9,894 nt of DNA from Gammaproteobacteria bacterium (GCA_027858635.1 JAQICG010000009.1:1-9894); one strand, 5' to 3'. Counted from the stretch's first letter, positions 1 through 6,116 are shown. Notes: a model not told the origin generated them from the sequence alone. Numbers and translations: made by a program.

Positions 1-809
1 GCAGTTTTGGGTGCCAGTCCCAGCAGCATTTTGATGGCGCTGTTGGTCTGGCTGCGGGCGCGTAATTCCAGCACCTGTCCCATCAATACCAGTGCGGTGA
101 TGACCGCGGCGGCTTCAAAATAAACCGCAACCAGACCACCTTCCATTTGCATCTCGGGGGGAAACAGGCCCGGAAACAATAGCGCGACAATACTGTAACT
201 CCAGGCGACGGACACGCCCAGCCCGATCAGGGTGAACATGTTCAGGTTCCAGCTGATGACTGAGTTCACACCACGGACAAAAAACGGCCAGCCGCCCCAG
301 ATAACAACTGGGGTCGCGAAGACAAATTCCAGCCACTGCACGACATGCATGGACAAGGCGTCGGGCAATAACGAAGGTGCCAGATCGGCGGTCATGGCCA
401 GCAGGAAAACCGGCAGGGCGAGTGCCGTGCTGATCCAGAAACGACGCGTCATGTCGATCAGCTCGTGGTTTTTTTCATCTATTGTCACGGTCTTGGCTTC
501 CAGCGCCATGCCGCATTTAGGACAGGAACCCGGGCCGGGCTGTTCAATTTCCGGGTGCATAGGACAGGTGTAAATATCGGTACTAACATCACAACTTCCA
601 TCAGTACAGATCGGCGACTCTGCTTTTGCAGGCTTTAGATATTGATCGGGACTATCGGCAAATTTCTGCTCACAGCCCGAGCTGCAGAAATAATAACTAG
701 TTCCGTTATGGCTGTGATGGTGCTCACTCTGCTCGGTAACGCTCATGCCGCAGACGGGGTCGACAAGCTTCATATCATGGTCTGATAATTCCAGAGTTTG
801 CTCTGTCAT
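1..809 (-). CDS. Heavy-metal (probably copper) P1B-type ATPase, N-terminal part, cut by the window edge
   Basis: Reading leftward from ATG 809-807, the frame stays open for 269 codons to base 1. The protein would pump metal ions, probably Cu(I), out of the cytoplasm using ATP. In order: a YHS-type metal-binding domain (about residues 12-60, DPVCGM with C20, then C42 and C46, and a His-rich stretch at 30-34); a linker with C68 and C73; a heavy-metal-binding domain (79-104, YTCPMHPEI then PGSCPKCGM, with C82, C96 and C99); and transmembrane segments near 125-141, 156-180, 192-211 and 227-246, including the SWNLNMFTLI signature of this ATPase class. The actuator, the CPx metal-site helix and the phosphorylation domain lie outside the window, so copper versus silver and CopA versus CopB type cannot be settled. 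A GAGGA ribosome site sits 8-10 bases before the ATG. It is divergent from a bufferin operon, which favours copper. Confidence 0.93.
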   Translation of the reverse strand, partial: MTEQTLELSDHDMKLVDPVCGMSVTEQSEHHHSHNGTSYYFCSSGCEQKFADSPDQYLKPAKAESPICTDGSCDVSTDIYTCPMHPEIEQPGPGSCPKCGMALEAKTVTIDEKNHELIDMTRRFWISTALALPVFLLAMTADLAPSLLPDALSMHVVQWLEFVFATPVVIWGGWPFFVRGVNSVISWNLNMFTLIGLGVSVAWSYSIVALLFPGLFPPEMQMEGGLVAVYFEAAAVITALVLMGQVLELRARSQTNSAIKMLLGLAPKT

Positions 810-858
810 AGTCTGTTCCTCATACAAGCGATCATATTTCTAGTCTAATCCCGAACCG

Positions 859-889
859 AATCACTAATCACTCACTGTAATCAGTGATT
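859..889. promoter_or_regulatory. Direct and inverted AATCACT repeats, candidate operator before the ATPase
   Basis: AATCACT occurs twice in tandem (859-865, 866-872) and once inverted as AGTGATT (883-889). Within this, TCACTG (872-877) and CAGTGA (882-887) form a perfect 6-bp inverted repeat with a 4-base spacer. The cluster lies about 50-80 bp upstream of the ATPase start, where a repressor or activator could act. It does not match a CueR-type or CopY-type box that I know, and the bound protein is unknown. Confidence 0.35.
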
Positions 890-946
890 ATTTAGCCTGT
901 TTGCCCTACCTGTCGGCACTGACTCTATATAACAGTGAAACACGTG

Positions 947-961
947 TGATAATTATTATCA
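947..961. promoter_or_regulatory. Perfect 7-1-7 Fur-box-like palindrome
   Basis: TGATAATTATTATCA is a perfect palindrome around one central base and matches the 7-1-7 Fur consensus TGATAATNATTATCA at every defined position. It lies between the divergent ATPase and bufA genes, about 125 bp before the bufA start and 138 bp before the ATPase start. Matching the consensus is direct observation; regulation by iron through Fur is inference. Confidence 0.6.
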
Positions 962-981
962 AACAGGAATGAACCGCATTT

Positions 982-1000
982 GATAATGCTTGTCATTAGT
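982..1000 (+). promoter_or_regulatory. Second Fur-box-like site overlapping the bufA -35 element
   Basis: GATAATGCTTGTCATTAGT agrees with the classical 19-bp enterobacterial Fur box at 14 of 19 positions by my alignment. It covers the candidate -35 element of the bufA promoter (990-995), the position expected for a repressor that blocks RNA polymerase. Together with the palindrome at 947-961 it suggests tandem Fur sites. Confidence 0.55.
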
Positions 1001-1017
1001 AAGGCAAACAATATAAA
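990..1017 (+). promoter_or_regulatory. Candidate sigma70 promoter of bufA
   Basis: TTGTCA at 990-995 (5 of 6 to the -35 consensus), a 16-base spacer, and TATAAA at 1012-1017 (5 of 6 to the -10 consensus). Transcription would start near 1024, giving a leader of about 48 bases before the ATG at 1072. The -35 lies inside the second Fur-like site. Confidence 0.55.
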
Positions 1018-1071
1018 CTCAGTCAGGCAACTTACTTTGCCACTGCTAATTAACCAGGAGAAATAACAATA

Positions 1072-1407
1072 ATGTCTAATTTAAAGAAATCGGTATCCCT
1101 TGCCATTGGTGCCACTTTTGCAGCCGGTCTGGCGACTACCCCGTTAGCCAATGCGGCTGAAAATCCTTTTGCTATGCAAAATCTGAGTAGCGGTTACATG
1201 CAACTGGCCGAAGCTGAAAAAATGCAAGAAGGCAAATGTGGTGAAGCTAAAAAAGCCGCAGAGATGAAAGAAGCCGAAGGCAAATGCGGTGGTGTAAAAG
1301 CTATGGAAAAAGCCAAAGACGGTACATGTGGTGGCGCGAAGGCTATGGAAAAAGCCAAAGAAGGTAAATGTGGTGCTGGCAAAGATCAGGAAATGGAAAA
1401 TGAGTAA
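1072..1407 (+). CDS. bufA: Bufferin-type RiPP precursor, exported, with four EGKCG-like core motifs
   Basis: A 111-residue low-complexity precursor. A Sec signal peptide is clear: KK at 5-6, a hydrophobic stretch at about 8-25, and a likely ANA cleavage site after residue 28. The mature part is rich in Ala, Lys, Glu and Met and carries four Cys, C56, C72, C86 and C100, in EGKCG, EGKCG, DGTCG and EGKCG. Precursors with repeated EGKCG (H. influenzae HvfA, bufferin 2 type) have these Cys converted by an MNIO enzyme with a DUF2063 partner into copper-binding heterocycles. Both partner genes follow here. The likely role is periplasmic copper chelation or buffering. AGGAG (1056-1060) lies 11 bases before the ATG. 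A terminator follows directly, so the gene can be expressed alone at high level. The third motif departs from consensus. The symbol follows bufferin naming; hvfA would be equivalent. Confidence 0.88.
   Translation: MSNLKKSVSLAIGATFAAGLATTPLANAAENPFAMQNLSSGYMQLAEAEKMQEGKCGEAKKAAEMKEAEGKCGGVKAMEKAKDGTCGGAKAMEKAKEGKCGAGKDQEMENE
1288..1371 (+). repeat. Two tandem 42-bp units inside bufA
   Basis: Residues 73-86 and 87-100 (14 residues each, GGxKAMEKAKxGxC) are encoded by adjacent, very similar 42-bp units at 1288-1329 and 1330-1371. The preceding Cys interval, 1240-1287, is 48 bp and less alike. This points to growth of the core region by tandem duplication of one Cys module. Confidence 0.75.
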
Positions 1408-1451
1408 GCAGGAATATGTGGTAGCTTTTAACCACTACTCCTGATTTAAAT

Positions 1452-1487
1452 AAAAAACCCCGGGAGTACGCTCTGCGGGGTTTTTTT
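1452..1487 (+). terminator. Intrinsic terminator between bufA and bufB
   Basis: AAAAAACCCCG (1452-1462) pairs perfectly with CGGGGTTTTTT (1476-1486), with a 13-base loop and a T-run. It lies 45 bp after the bufA stop. It is strong enough to make bufA the main transcript, with bufBC reached only by read-through or by a separate promoter. The A-run on the left arm would let it work on the other strand too. Confidence 0.85.
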
Positions 1488-1502
1488 CACTTATCAAAAT
1501 AA

Positions 1503-1652
1503 GACTGGTCATGGGAAAATTTTTCTTTATTGAACAACGGCATTGAATTCGCCACCCCTTACTTTATTATGTTGTCAGTGCTTTTTTTCTACGGGCCGGG
1601 TAAAGCCAGTCTGGATTATTTTATCGAAAAACGTTACGGACCTTGTGCATGA
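1503..1652 (+). pseudogene. C-terminal remnant of a DoxX-family membrane protein gene
   Basis: A frame opens just after TAA 1500-1502 and ends at TGA 1650-1652, giving 49 codons. Its product contains LNNGIEFATPYFIM followed by LFFYGPGKASLDYFIEKRYG. The FYGPGxxSLDY ending with a hydrophobic helix before it is what I know from the last helix of DoxX-family proteins, which commonly accompany MNIO/DUF2063 gene sets. The N-terminal roughly 100 codons are absent: a terminator lies just upstream and there is no plausible start with a ribosome site (only ATG 1569 and TTG 1530 in frame). The TGA overlaps the bufB ATG as ATGA, as expected if an intact doxX was once translationally coupled to bufB. The family call comes from a short stretch only. 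Confidence 0.6.
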
Positions 1653-2524
1653 CTTCAGGCAATAACCATTATCCCGTTCACGGTGCCGGTCTCGGCCTGC
1701 GCCGTGAAGTGATGGATGAAATGAAACAGATCACCAACGATCAGGTCGACTTCATGGAAGTCGCGCCGGAAAACTGGATTGGTGTTGGCGGGGCGCACGC
1801 AAAAAACTTCCGCGCTTTCACCGAACGTTTCGATTTTGTTTTACACGGTTTATCGTTATCGATTGGCGGGCCTTCCGCGCTCGATGAAGAACTGGTCAAA
1901 GCCATTGGCCAGCTGATGCAGACACACGGCATCAATTTTTATTCTGAACATTTATCCTACTGCTCTGACGACGGCCACCTTTACGACTTATTGCCCATCC
2001 CCTTCACTGAAGAGGCGGTGCACTATGTCGCCGATCGCATCAGGCGCGTACAGGATATTCTGGGACAGCAGATCGCCATGGAAAACGCTTCCTACTACAC
2101 CGCTGCACCCGGCAAGGAGATGGAAGAAATTGATTTCCTCAAGGCCGTGTTAGCTGAAGCCGACTGCAAGTTGCTGCTGGACATTAACAATATTTACGTC
2201 AACTCCGTTAATCATGGTTATGACCCTGTTGAATTTATGCAGTCGCTGCCCGCCGAGCGCATTGCCTACGGCCACATCGCCGGGCATTTCAATGAAGCGG
2301 ATGATTTGATTGTTGATAGCCATGGTGCATCGGTGATCGACAATGTCTGGCAGTTGCTTGATAAAACCTACCAGCACTTTGGTACCTTCCCTACCCTGCT
2401 TGAGCGCGATTTTAATATTCCGCCGGTGGCTGACCTGCTGAACGAAGTCGATCACATCAAACAGCTGCAACAGAAATGGTCGTCCAGCGCAGCCGTCACT
2501 TCGGGTGTGCGTGTCCATGGCTGA
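1649..2524 (+). CDS. bufB: MNIO (DUF692) multinuclear iron oxygenase, bufferin maturation enzyme
   Basis: From ATG 1649 the protein has 291 residues, normal for DUF692/MNIO enzymes. It should oxidatively modify the Cys residues of the BufA core in the cytoplasm with a TIM-barrel di- or tri-iron site. Residues in the usual metal-ligand motifs are visible: H66 in LHGLSLSIG, E100 and H101 in SEHLSY, E145 and N146 in MENAS, D178 and N181 in LLDINN, H189, H209 and H213 in YGHIAGH, D223 and H225 in DSHG, and E252 in LLERD. The ATG overlaps the stop of the doxX remnant (ATGA). A weak ACGGA lies 8 bases upstream, so coupling may aid translation. A TTG two codons earlier is possible but less likely. 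It overlaps bufC by 8 bp. The family is certain; the modification on this precursor is inferred. Confidence 0.93.
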   Translation: MTSGNNHYPVHGAGLGLRREVMDEMKQITNDQVDFMEVAPENWIGVGGAHAKNFRAFTERFDFVLHGLSLSIGGPSALDEELVKAIGQLMQTHGINFYSEHLSYCSDDGHLYDLLPIPFTEEAVHYVADRIRRVQDILGQQIAMENASYYTAAPGKEMEEIDFLKAVLAEADCKLLLDINNIYVNSVNHGYDPVEFMQSLPAERIAYGHIAGHFNEADDLIVDSHGASVIDNVWQLLDKTYQHFGTFPTLLERDFNIPPVADLLNEVDHIKQLQQKWSSSAAVTSGVRVHG

Positions 2525-3278
2525 TTCAAACCTGAAAACTCTTCAGCTGGCGTTTACCGCACACCTGCGAGACCCTGACAACAACCCGGCACCCGCGGGT
2601 ATCGAAGACCGGCGCATGGGCATTTACCGCGACTTGCTCTACAACAATATCGAGGGCTTTATCGCCCGCGGTTTTCCCGTAATCCGCTGCCTTTACAGTG
2701 ATGCGGACTGGCAGCGCATGGTGCGTGACTTTTTTTCCCGGCATAAATGCCAGAGCCCGTACTTTCTGGAGATTTCACAGGAGTTTCTGGTTTATCTGCA
2801 AAATGAACGAGAACCTCAACCCGAAGATCCCGCCGGCTTACTGGAACTGGCGCACTATGAATGGGTCGAACTGGCATTGAGTGTTGCCGACGAAACCAAT
2901 TCGCTGGAAGGCATTGATGTGAATGGCGATCTGTTATCAGGTCGGCCGGTATTGTCGGCGCTGGCCTGGTCGCTGGCCTATACACTACCCGTGCATAAAA
3001 TGTCTCCCGATTATTTGCCTGCACCGACGCCTGAGCAGCCCAGCTATCTGCTGGTCTACCGCAACCGTGATGACGAAGTTAAATTTATGGAAATTAATCC
3101 GGTCACCGCGCGTCTATTCTTTTTACTGGAGAATAATTCTGATATGAGTGGCAAGCAGGCACTGGCACAAATTGCGCAGGAAATGAATCACCCCAACCCC
3201 GAGGTTGTTATGCAAGGCGGACTGAGTACATTACAGGAATTACATGCGCATGGAATTATTCTGGGTACGCGCCGATGA
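2517..3278 (+). CDS. bufC: DUF2063 partner protein of the MNIO enzyme
   Basis: 253 residues from ATG 2517. The N-terminal part (about 6-95) has the DUF2063 pattern, with RRMGIYRDLLYNN, then GFPVIRCLYSDADWQRMVRDFF and SPYFLEISQEFLVYL. A second domain follows from about 150 to the end, resembling the C-terminal fold of HvfC/MbnC-type partners. These proteins bind the precursor and form a complex with the MNIO enzyme; the old label 'putative DNA-binding domain' does not mean a regulator here. The ATG lies inside the last codons of bufB and the stop overlaps the next ATG (ATGA 3275-3278), so the genes are translationally coupled. GTG codons at 2505 and 2511 are alternative starts. Confidence 0.9.
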   Translation: MADSNLKTLQLAFTAHLRDPDNNPAPAGIEDRRMGIYRDLLYNNIEGFIARGFPVIRCLYSDADWQRMVRDFFSRHKCQSPYFLEISQEFLVYLQNEREPQPEDPAGLLELAHYEWVELALSVADETNSLEGIDVNGDLLSGRPVLSALAWSLAYTLPVHKMSPDYLPAPTPEQPSYLLVYRNRDDEVKFMEINPVTARLFFLLENNSDMSGKQALAQIAQEMNHPNPEVVMQGGLSTLQELHAHGIILGTRR

Positions 3279-3865
3279 ACTATACAAGCCCACTGCGCTC
3301 CGGATTTTTAGGTAGCCTGTTTGCCACAGTGGTTCTGCTAGCTGCGCCGCTGCACGCGGCTGAGGTCAGTGTTCACAAAAACCCGAAAACCGGACTGCTG
3401 ACCTGGACTTCCGAGGAGAAGGGTTTCAGCATTGAGCTGATTCAGCTAATGCCGGATTTTGTGCGCGCAGTTTATTCCAAACATGATTTCCCGCAGGAGG
3501 AAATTGAACGAATTGCCAGTTACTGCGTGTTCGGCAGCATTTTAAAAAACACCTCTGAACAGCAGCTCACCTACAAAGTCAGCGAATGGACCTATACGGA
3601 TGCACAGGGCGAAACTAAGCCCGTTAAAAGCAAAACACAATGGCTGCAAGAGTGGCAAAAAGTCGGCATTACTTTTTCATGGACCCTGCTGCCTGACGAT
3701 GTTGTGTTTGAAGTTGGTGACTGGCAGCAGGGTTTTACCACCATCAAGGTACCCAGAAATGAGCATTTCGATTTAAATTACCGCTGGACGCTGGATGGCG
3801 TCGCCCATACCGGCACCCTGAAAAATTTAAGCTGCGCGCCGGCAACCCTTGAACAACCGCAATGA
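3275..3865 (+). CDS. Uncharacterised exported protein of the bufferin operon
   Basis: 196 residues. Not a family I can name. A signal peptide is clear (hydrophobic 11-26, APLHAA, cleavage near 29), so the mature protein of about 165 residues should be periplasmic. It contains just two Cys, C84 (ASYCVFG) and C187 (NLSCAPA), and several aromatic-rich strands (EWTYTD, FSWTLLP, GDWQQGFTTIKVP, DLNYRWTLDG) that suggest a beta-sandwich. It overlaps bufC upstream and the thioredoxin downstream by ATGA at both ends, so the three are made together. The single Cys pair beside a thioredoxin makes a disulfide plausible, and a role in copper or bufferin handling in the periplasm is a guess from context. 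No membrane segment other than the signal peptide. Confidence 0.85.
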   Translation: MNYTSPLRSGFLGSLFATVVLLAAPLHAAEVSVHKNPKTGLLTWTSEEKGFSIELIQLMPDFVRAVYSKHDFPQEEIERIASYCVFGSILKNTSEQQLTYKVSEWTYTDAQGETKPVKSKTQWLQEWQKVGITFSWTLLPDDVVFEVGDWQQGFTTIKVPRNEHFDLNYRWTLDGVAHTGTLKNLSCAPATLEQPQ

Positions 3866-4416
3866 GTTTACCCATGCCCAAAATAATCACCCTTATAATC
3901 ACCACCCTATGCCTGCAACTGACTGCACTCTCGCTTCATGCGGAATGGCAGGAACCCGAGCTGGGCTATCAGCTCACTCCTTTAGCAAAGCCTGTTGAGG
4001 CGCCCGGCTTCACACTGATGGATATGGATGAATATGAATACGACTTCTCGGAATATAGCGGCAAGGTGGTCTTGCTGAACTTCTGGGCAACCTGGTGTCC
4101 ACCCTGCCGTCGCGAAATGCCTTCCATGGAACGACTGTATCAGCAAAATATGGGCAAGGATTTTACAGTACTGGCCATCAACCAGATGGAAGATGCCGAT
4201 ACCGTTTTCAGTTTTTTCGGCGTTCTGGAAACCCGTCCGACATTTAATATTCTGTTCGACACCGACAGCAAAGTTTCCCACAGTTATAATGTTAGAGGGC
4301 TGCCCACCACCTACCTGATTGACAAGCAGGGGCGCGTTCGTTATCGCGCCGTCGGCGGTCGTGAATTTGACCACCCCGAAGTCCAGAAAATTATCGATGC
4401 TTTAATGCAGGAATAA
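3862..4416 (+). CDS. TlpA/ResA-like periplasmic thioredoxin
   Basis: 184 residues with an N-terminal signal peptide or anchor (about 6-27, ending SLHA) followed by a thioredoxin fold of the TlpA/AhpC-TSA type. The active site is WCPPC (C79, C82) after VVLLNFWAT, and the cis-proline is P148 in GLPTTYLID. Such proteins reduce, or occasionally form, disulfides in the periplasm. The start overlaps the previous stop as ATGA and lacks a clear ribosome site, so translation is probably coupled; ATG 3874 is an alternative start. Last member of the tightly overlapping run. A likely substrate is its neighbour's C84-C187 pair or the Cys-rich exported bufferin; this is inference. Confidence 0.92.
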   Translation: MSLPMPKIITLIITTLCLQLTALSLHAEWQEPELGYQLTPLAKPVEAPGFTLMDMDEYEYDFSEYSGKVVLLNFWATWCPPCRREMPSMERLYQQNMGKDFTVLAINQMEDADTVFSFFGVLETRPTFNILFDTDSKVSHSYNVRGLPTTYLIDKQGRVRYRAVGGREFDHPEVQKIIDALMQE

Positions 4417-4486
4417 TATCGGCGGCTATCGGCATCGAAAAAACTGGTAACGGAACATTTAATTCATGCATGAAGATACCGATTAA

Positions 4487-4882
4487 ATGCTGATTCGACA
4501 TAGTTATTTTTTACTGGGATGGCTGTTCTTTACGCTGGGCATAGTGGGTGTCGCGTTACCGGTAATGCCTACAACACCTTTCATGCTGCTGGCACTGTGG
4601 GCATTTTCCAGAAGCTCACAACGTTTTCACGACTGGCTATACAATCACACCTTTTTTGGTCCACCCTTGCAGCAATGGCAGCAACATCGGGTAATCCCGC
4701 TCGGATTAAAACTGGTGGCCATCAGCTTTATGCTGATGAGCATGACCTACCTGCTGTTCTTTTCTCCATTGCCCGACTGGGTGACAATAGTGACGGGAGT
4801 GGTGATGTCAGCCACCGCCATTTTTATTTTCAGCAAACCTTCATGTCTGCCGGTTAGTAATGATAATGAGCCATCCAAATAA
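4487..4882 (+). CDS. ybaN: DUF454 (YbaN family) inner-membrane protein
   Basis: 131 residues, the usual length for the DUF454/YbaN family. The signature is clear: LPVMPTTPFMLLALWAFSRS (24-43), then RFHDWLYNHTFFGPPLQQWQQHRVIP. Membrane helices lie near 7-25, 31-40, 72-92 and 98-116. The function of YbaN is unknown. It follows the thioredoxin after 70 bp with no terminator between, so it may be transcribed from the bufferin operon, but the short overlaps end before it. No strong ribosome site is visible before the ATG. Confidence 0.9.
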   Translation: MLIRHSYFLLGWLFFTLGIVGVALPVMPTTPFMLLALWAFSRSSQRFHDWLYNHTFFGPPLQQWQQHRVIPLGLKLVAISFMLMSMTYLLFFSPLPDWVTIVTGVVMSATAIFIFSKPSCLPVSNDNEPSK

Positions 4883-4887
4883 TTTTC

Positions 4888-4902
4888 GTAAGGTAGGCAC
4901 CG
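4888..4902 (+). repeat. Degenerate partial copy of the GTAGGGTGGGCACCG repeat
   Basis: GTAAGGTAGGCACCG differs at two of 15 positions from the start of the well-preserved arm at 4937-4951. It lies directly after ybaN and lacks the second half of the hairpin, so it looks like a decayed or partial copy. Confidence 0.5.
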
Positions 4903-4936
4903 ATTTTCCATCCCTGGATATTTTTAAAAACCATTT

Positions 4937-5075
4937 GTAGGGTGGGCACCGCCTTTGTGCCCACGCGGGATTTTATATGCACACCGGTAGCTTCAGGTAA
5001 AGTATCCACGCTTTCTCTTATTGCTTTTTTATTTTTATTTGAACCGCGTGGGCACAAATGCGGTGCCCACCCTAC
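4937..5075. repeat. Palindromic repeat element with 32-bp inverted arms (MITE/REP-like)
   Basis: The left arm (4937-4968) and the reverse complement of the right arm (5044-5075) agree at 31 of 32 positions. Each arm is itself a hairpin, GTGGGCAC (4942-4949) pairing with GTGCCCAC (4957-4964) around a 7-base loop. The 75-bp centre is AT-rich and has no gene. This GTAGGGTGGGCAC type of palindrome is a dispersed intergenic repeat in proteobacteria. The right end touches the stop codon of the leftward gene at 5075. It may act as a bidirectional terminator or mRNA-stabilising structure. Confidence 0.85.
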
Positions 5076-5515
5076 TAATCAAAAATCTTCTGCCACCATC
5101 TACGCCGGCTGTTCGGCGGATTGAGTGCGGCTTCGAGCTCCACCGGTTTTATTCTGGATAAGATCCAGCCCGGTAGCGGCGGGTTTTCGCTGAAGCCGCA
5201 GGAGACGCCCAGGTTATTGGGGTCGAATATTTTTATATAGCTGGGAGTTTCCTTGCTGTCGGTATAGACGATGCCGCAGTAATCTTCGTCGTGCTCCTGA
5301 TGCAAGAGGGCATCAATTTCATCGATGAATTTTAACAGATGGTCTTCACTGGCCGTAGTTTCGGGTGGCACTTCACCCACGGCATAAATATACCAGCCCG
5401 TAGCCGGCGGTTGCCTGAGTACATTCCAGAACTCGTCCAGATGGTGCCAGCGTAGCAAAGAGGTAAAGCTGCCCCGAAAGGCGTCAACATAATTTTTTTC
5501 TACTGGTATCTGCAT
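5075..5515 (-). CDS. Conserved-looking hypothetical cytoplasmic protein
   Basis: 146 residues, no family recognised. No signal peptide or membrane segment, and a mixed alpha/beta look, with GWYIYAVGEVPPE near 40-52, an acidic helix (EDHLLKFIDEIDALLHQEHDEDY) and YIKIFDPNNLGVSCGFSENPPLPGWILSRIKP towards the end. The C-terminus is basic and Trp-rich (RRRWWQKIF). The gene follows the TetR gene by 28 bp in the same direction and probably shares its transcript. The stop codon abuts the palindromic repeat, which may provide the 3' end. Coding nature is supported by length, codon pattern and fit to its neighbour. Confidence 0.75.
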   Translation of the reverse strand: MQIPVEKNYVDAFRGSFTSLLRWHHLDEFWNVLRQPPATGWYIYAVGEVPPETTASEDHLLKFIDEIDALLHQEHDEDYCGIVYTDSKETPSYIKIFDPNNLGVSCGFSENPPLPGWILSRIKPVELEAALNPPNSRRRWWQKIFD

Positions 5516-5543
5516 CGTTAAAACCTGCGTGTTGGTTGTCTAT

Positions 5544-6116
5544 TTAAGCCGACACCTGCTCGTTGATCCACGCATGCAGCTCGACCAGACTGCGGCGGAT
5601 AAAGGCCCGGTCATCGAATACGCTCGCCATAACCGTAATGCCCTGAATGCGCGCCAGCATGTCCATCGCTTTGTCTTCTGCTTTGGCACACTTTAGCGCT
5701 GTAAATTGCTCCACCAGCCACTGCCGCATCATCACAAATACGGCGCGCGAAACCTGCTGAAGATCCTTTCTGTCTTTCGCCAGTTCGGCACTCAGGGTGC
5801 CAATGGGGCAACCAACCTGAACAAGGTCCTCCTCAAAATTGGCCAGCATATTACTGAAATGCATAAGTCGCTGACGGGGGTCGCTTGCGGTCTGTTCACA
5901 GGCCTGTAAAATCTCGCCATAGGTCTGTAGCCGTGCCTCAACGACTGCATTGAGAATATCGTCCTTGGTTTTGAAGTAATAGTAGAAGTTACCGCGCGGA
6001 ATTCCCGTGACGTCGGCAATATCCCTGAATGATGTCTGATGATAACCGCGCTTATAAAACAGCTGGTCAGCGGCTTCGACGATAAGCTGGCGATTGTTTT
6101 CTCCTTTATTACCCAT
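5544..6116 (-). CDS. TetR/AcrR-family transcriptional repressor
   Basis: 190 residues, the normal length. The N-terminal TetR DNA-binding domain is clear: LFYKRGYHQTSFRDIADVTG then IPRGNFYYYFKTKDDIL (20-54), with the recognition helix around 38-46. The ligand-binding half contains VGCPIGTLSAEL (101-112), a motif of the LmrA/YxaF-like subgroup, and three Cys (73, 103, 143). GAAGGATG lies about 9 bases before the ATG. It is divergent from the yadGH-type exporter, the classic arrangement for a repressor of an efflux system, and probably also represses itself. The ligand is unknown. Confidence 0.95.
   Translation of the reverse strand: MGNKGENNRQLIVEAADQLFYKRGYHQTSFRDIADVTGIPRGNFYYYFKTKDDILNAVVEARLQTYGEILQACEQTASDPRQRLMHFSNMLANFEEDLVQVGCPIGTLSAELAKDRKDLQQVSRAVFVMMRQWLVEQFTALKCAKAEDKAMDMLARIQGITVMASVFDDRAFIRRSLVELHAWINEQVSA

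Noticed and set aside
232..573. Plus-strand frame opposite the metal ATPase
   Set aside because: The minus strand has continuous YHS, metal-binding and membrane segments; this frame is its shadow.
1194..1382. 62-codon minus-strand frame opposite bufA
   Set aside because: It mirrors the Lys/Glu repeat of the precursor, which gives Pro/Ser/Phe repeats on the other strand; no ribosome site and the sense gene explains the region.
1643..1648. TTG start two codons upstream for bufB
   Set aside because: ATG 1649 overlaps the upstream TGA as ATGA, a normal coupling arrangement, and a TTG-Cys extension is not supported.
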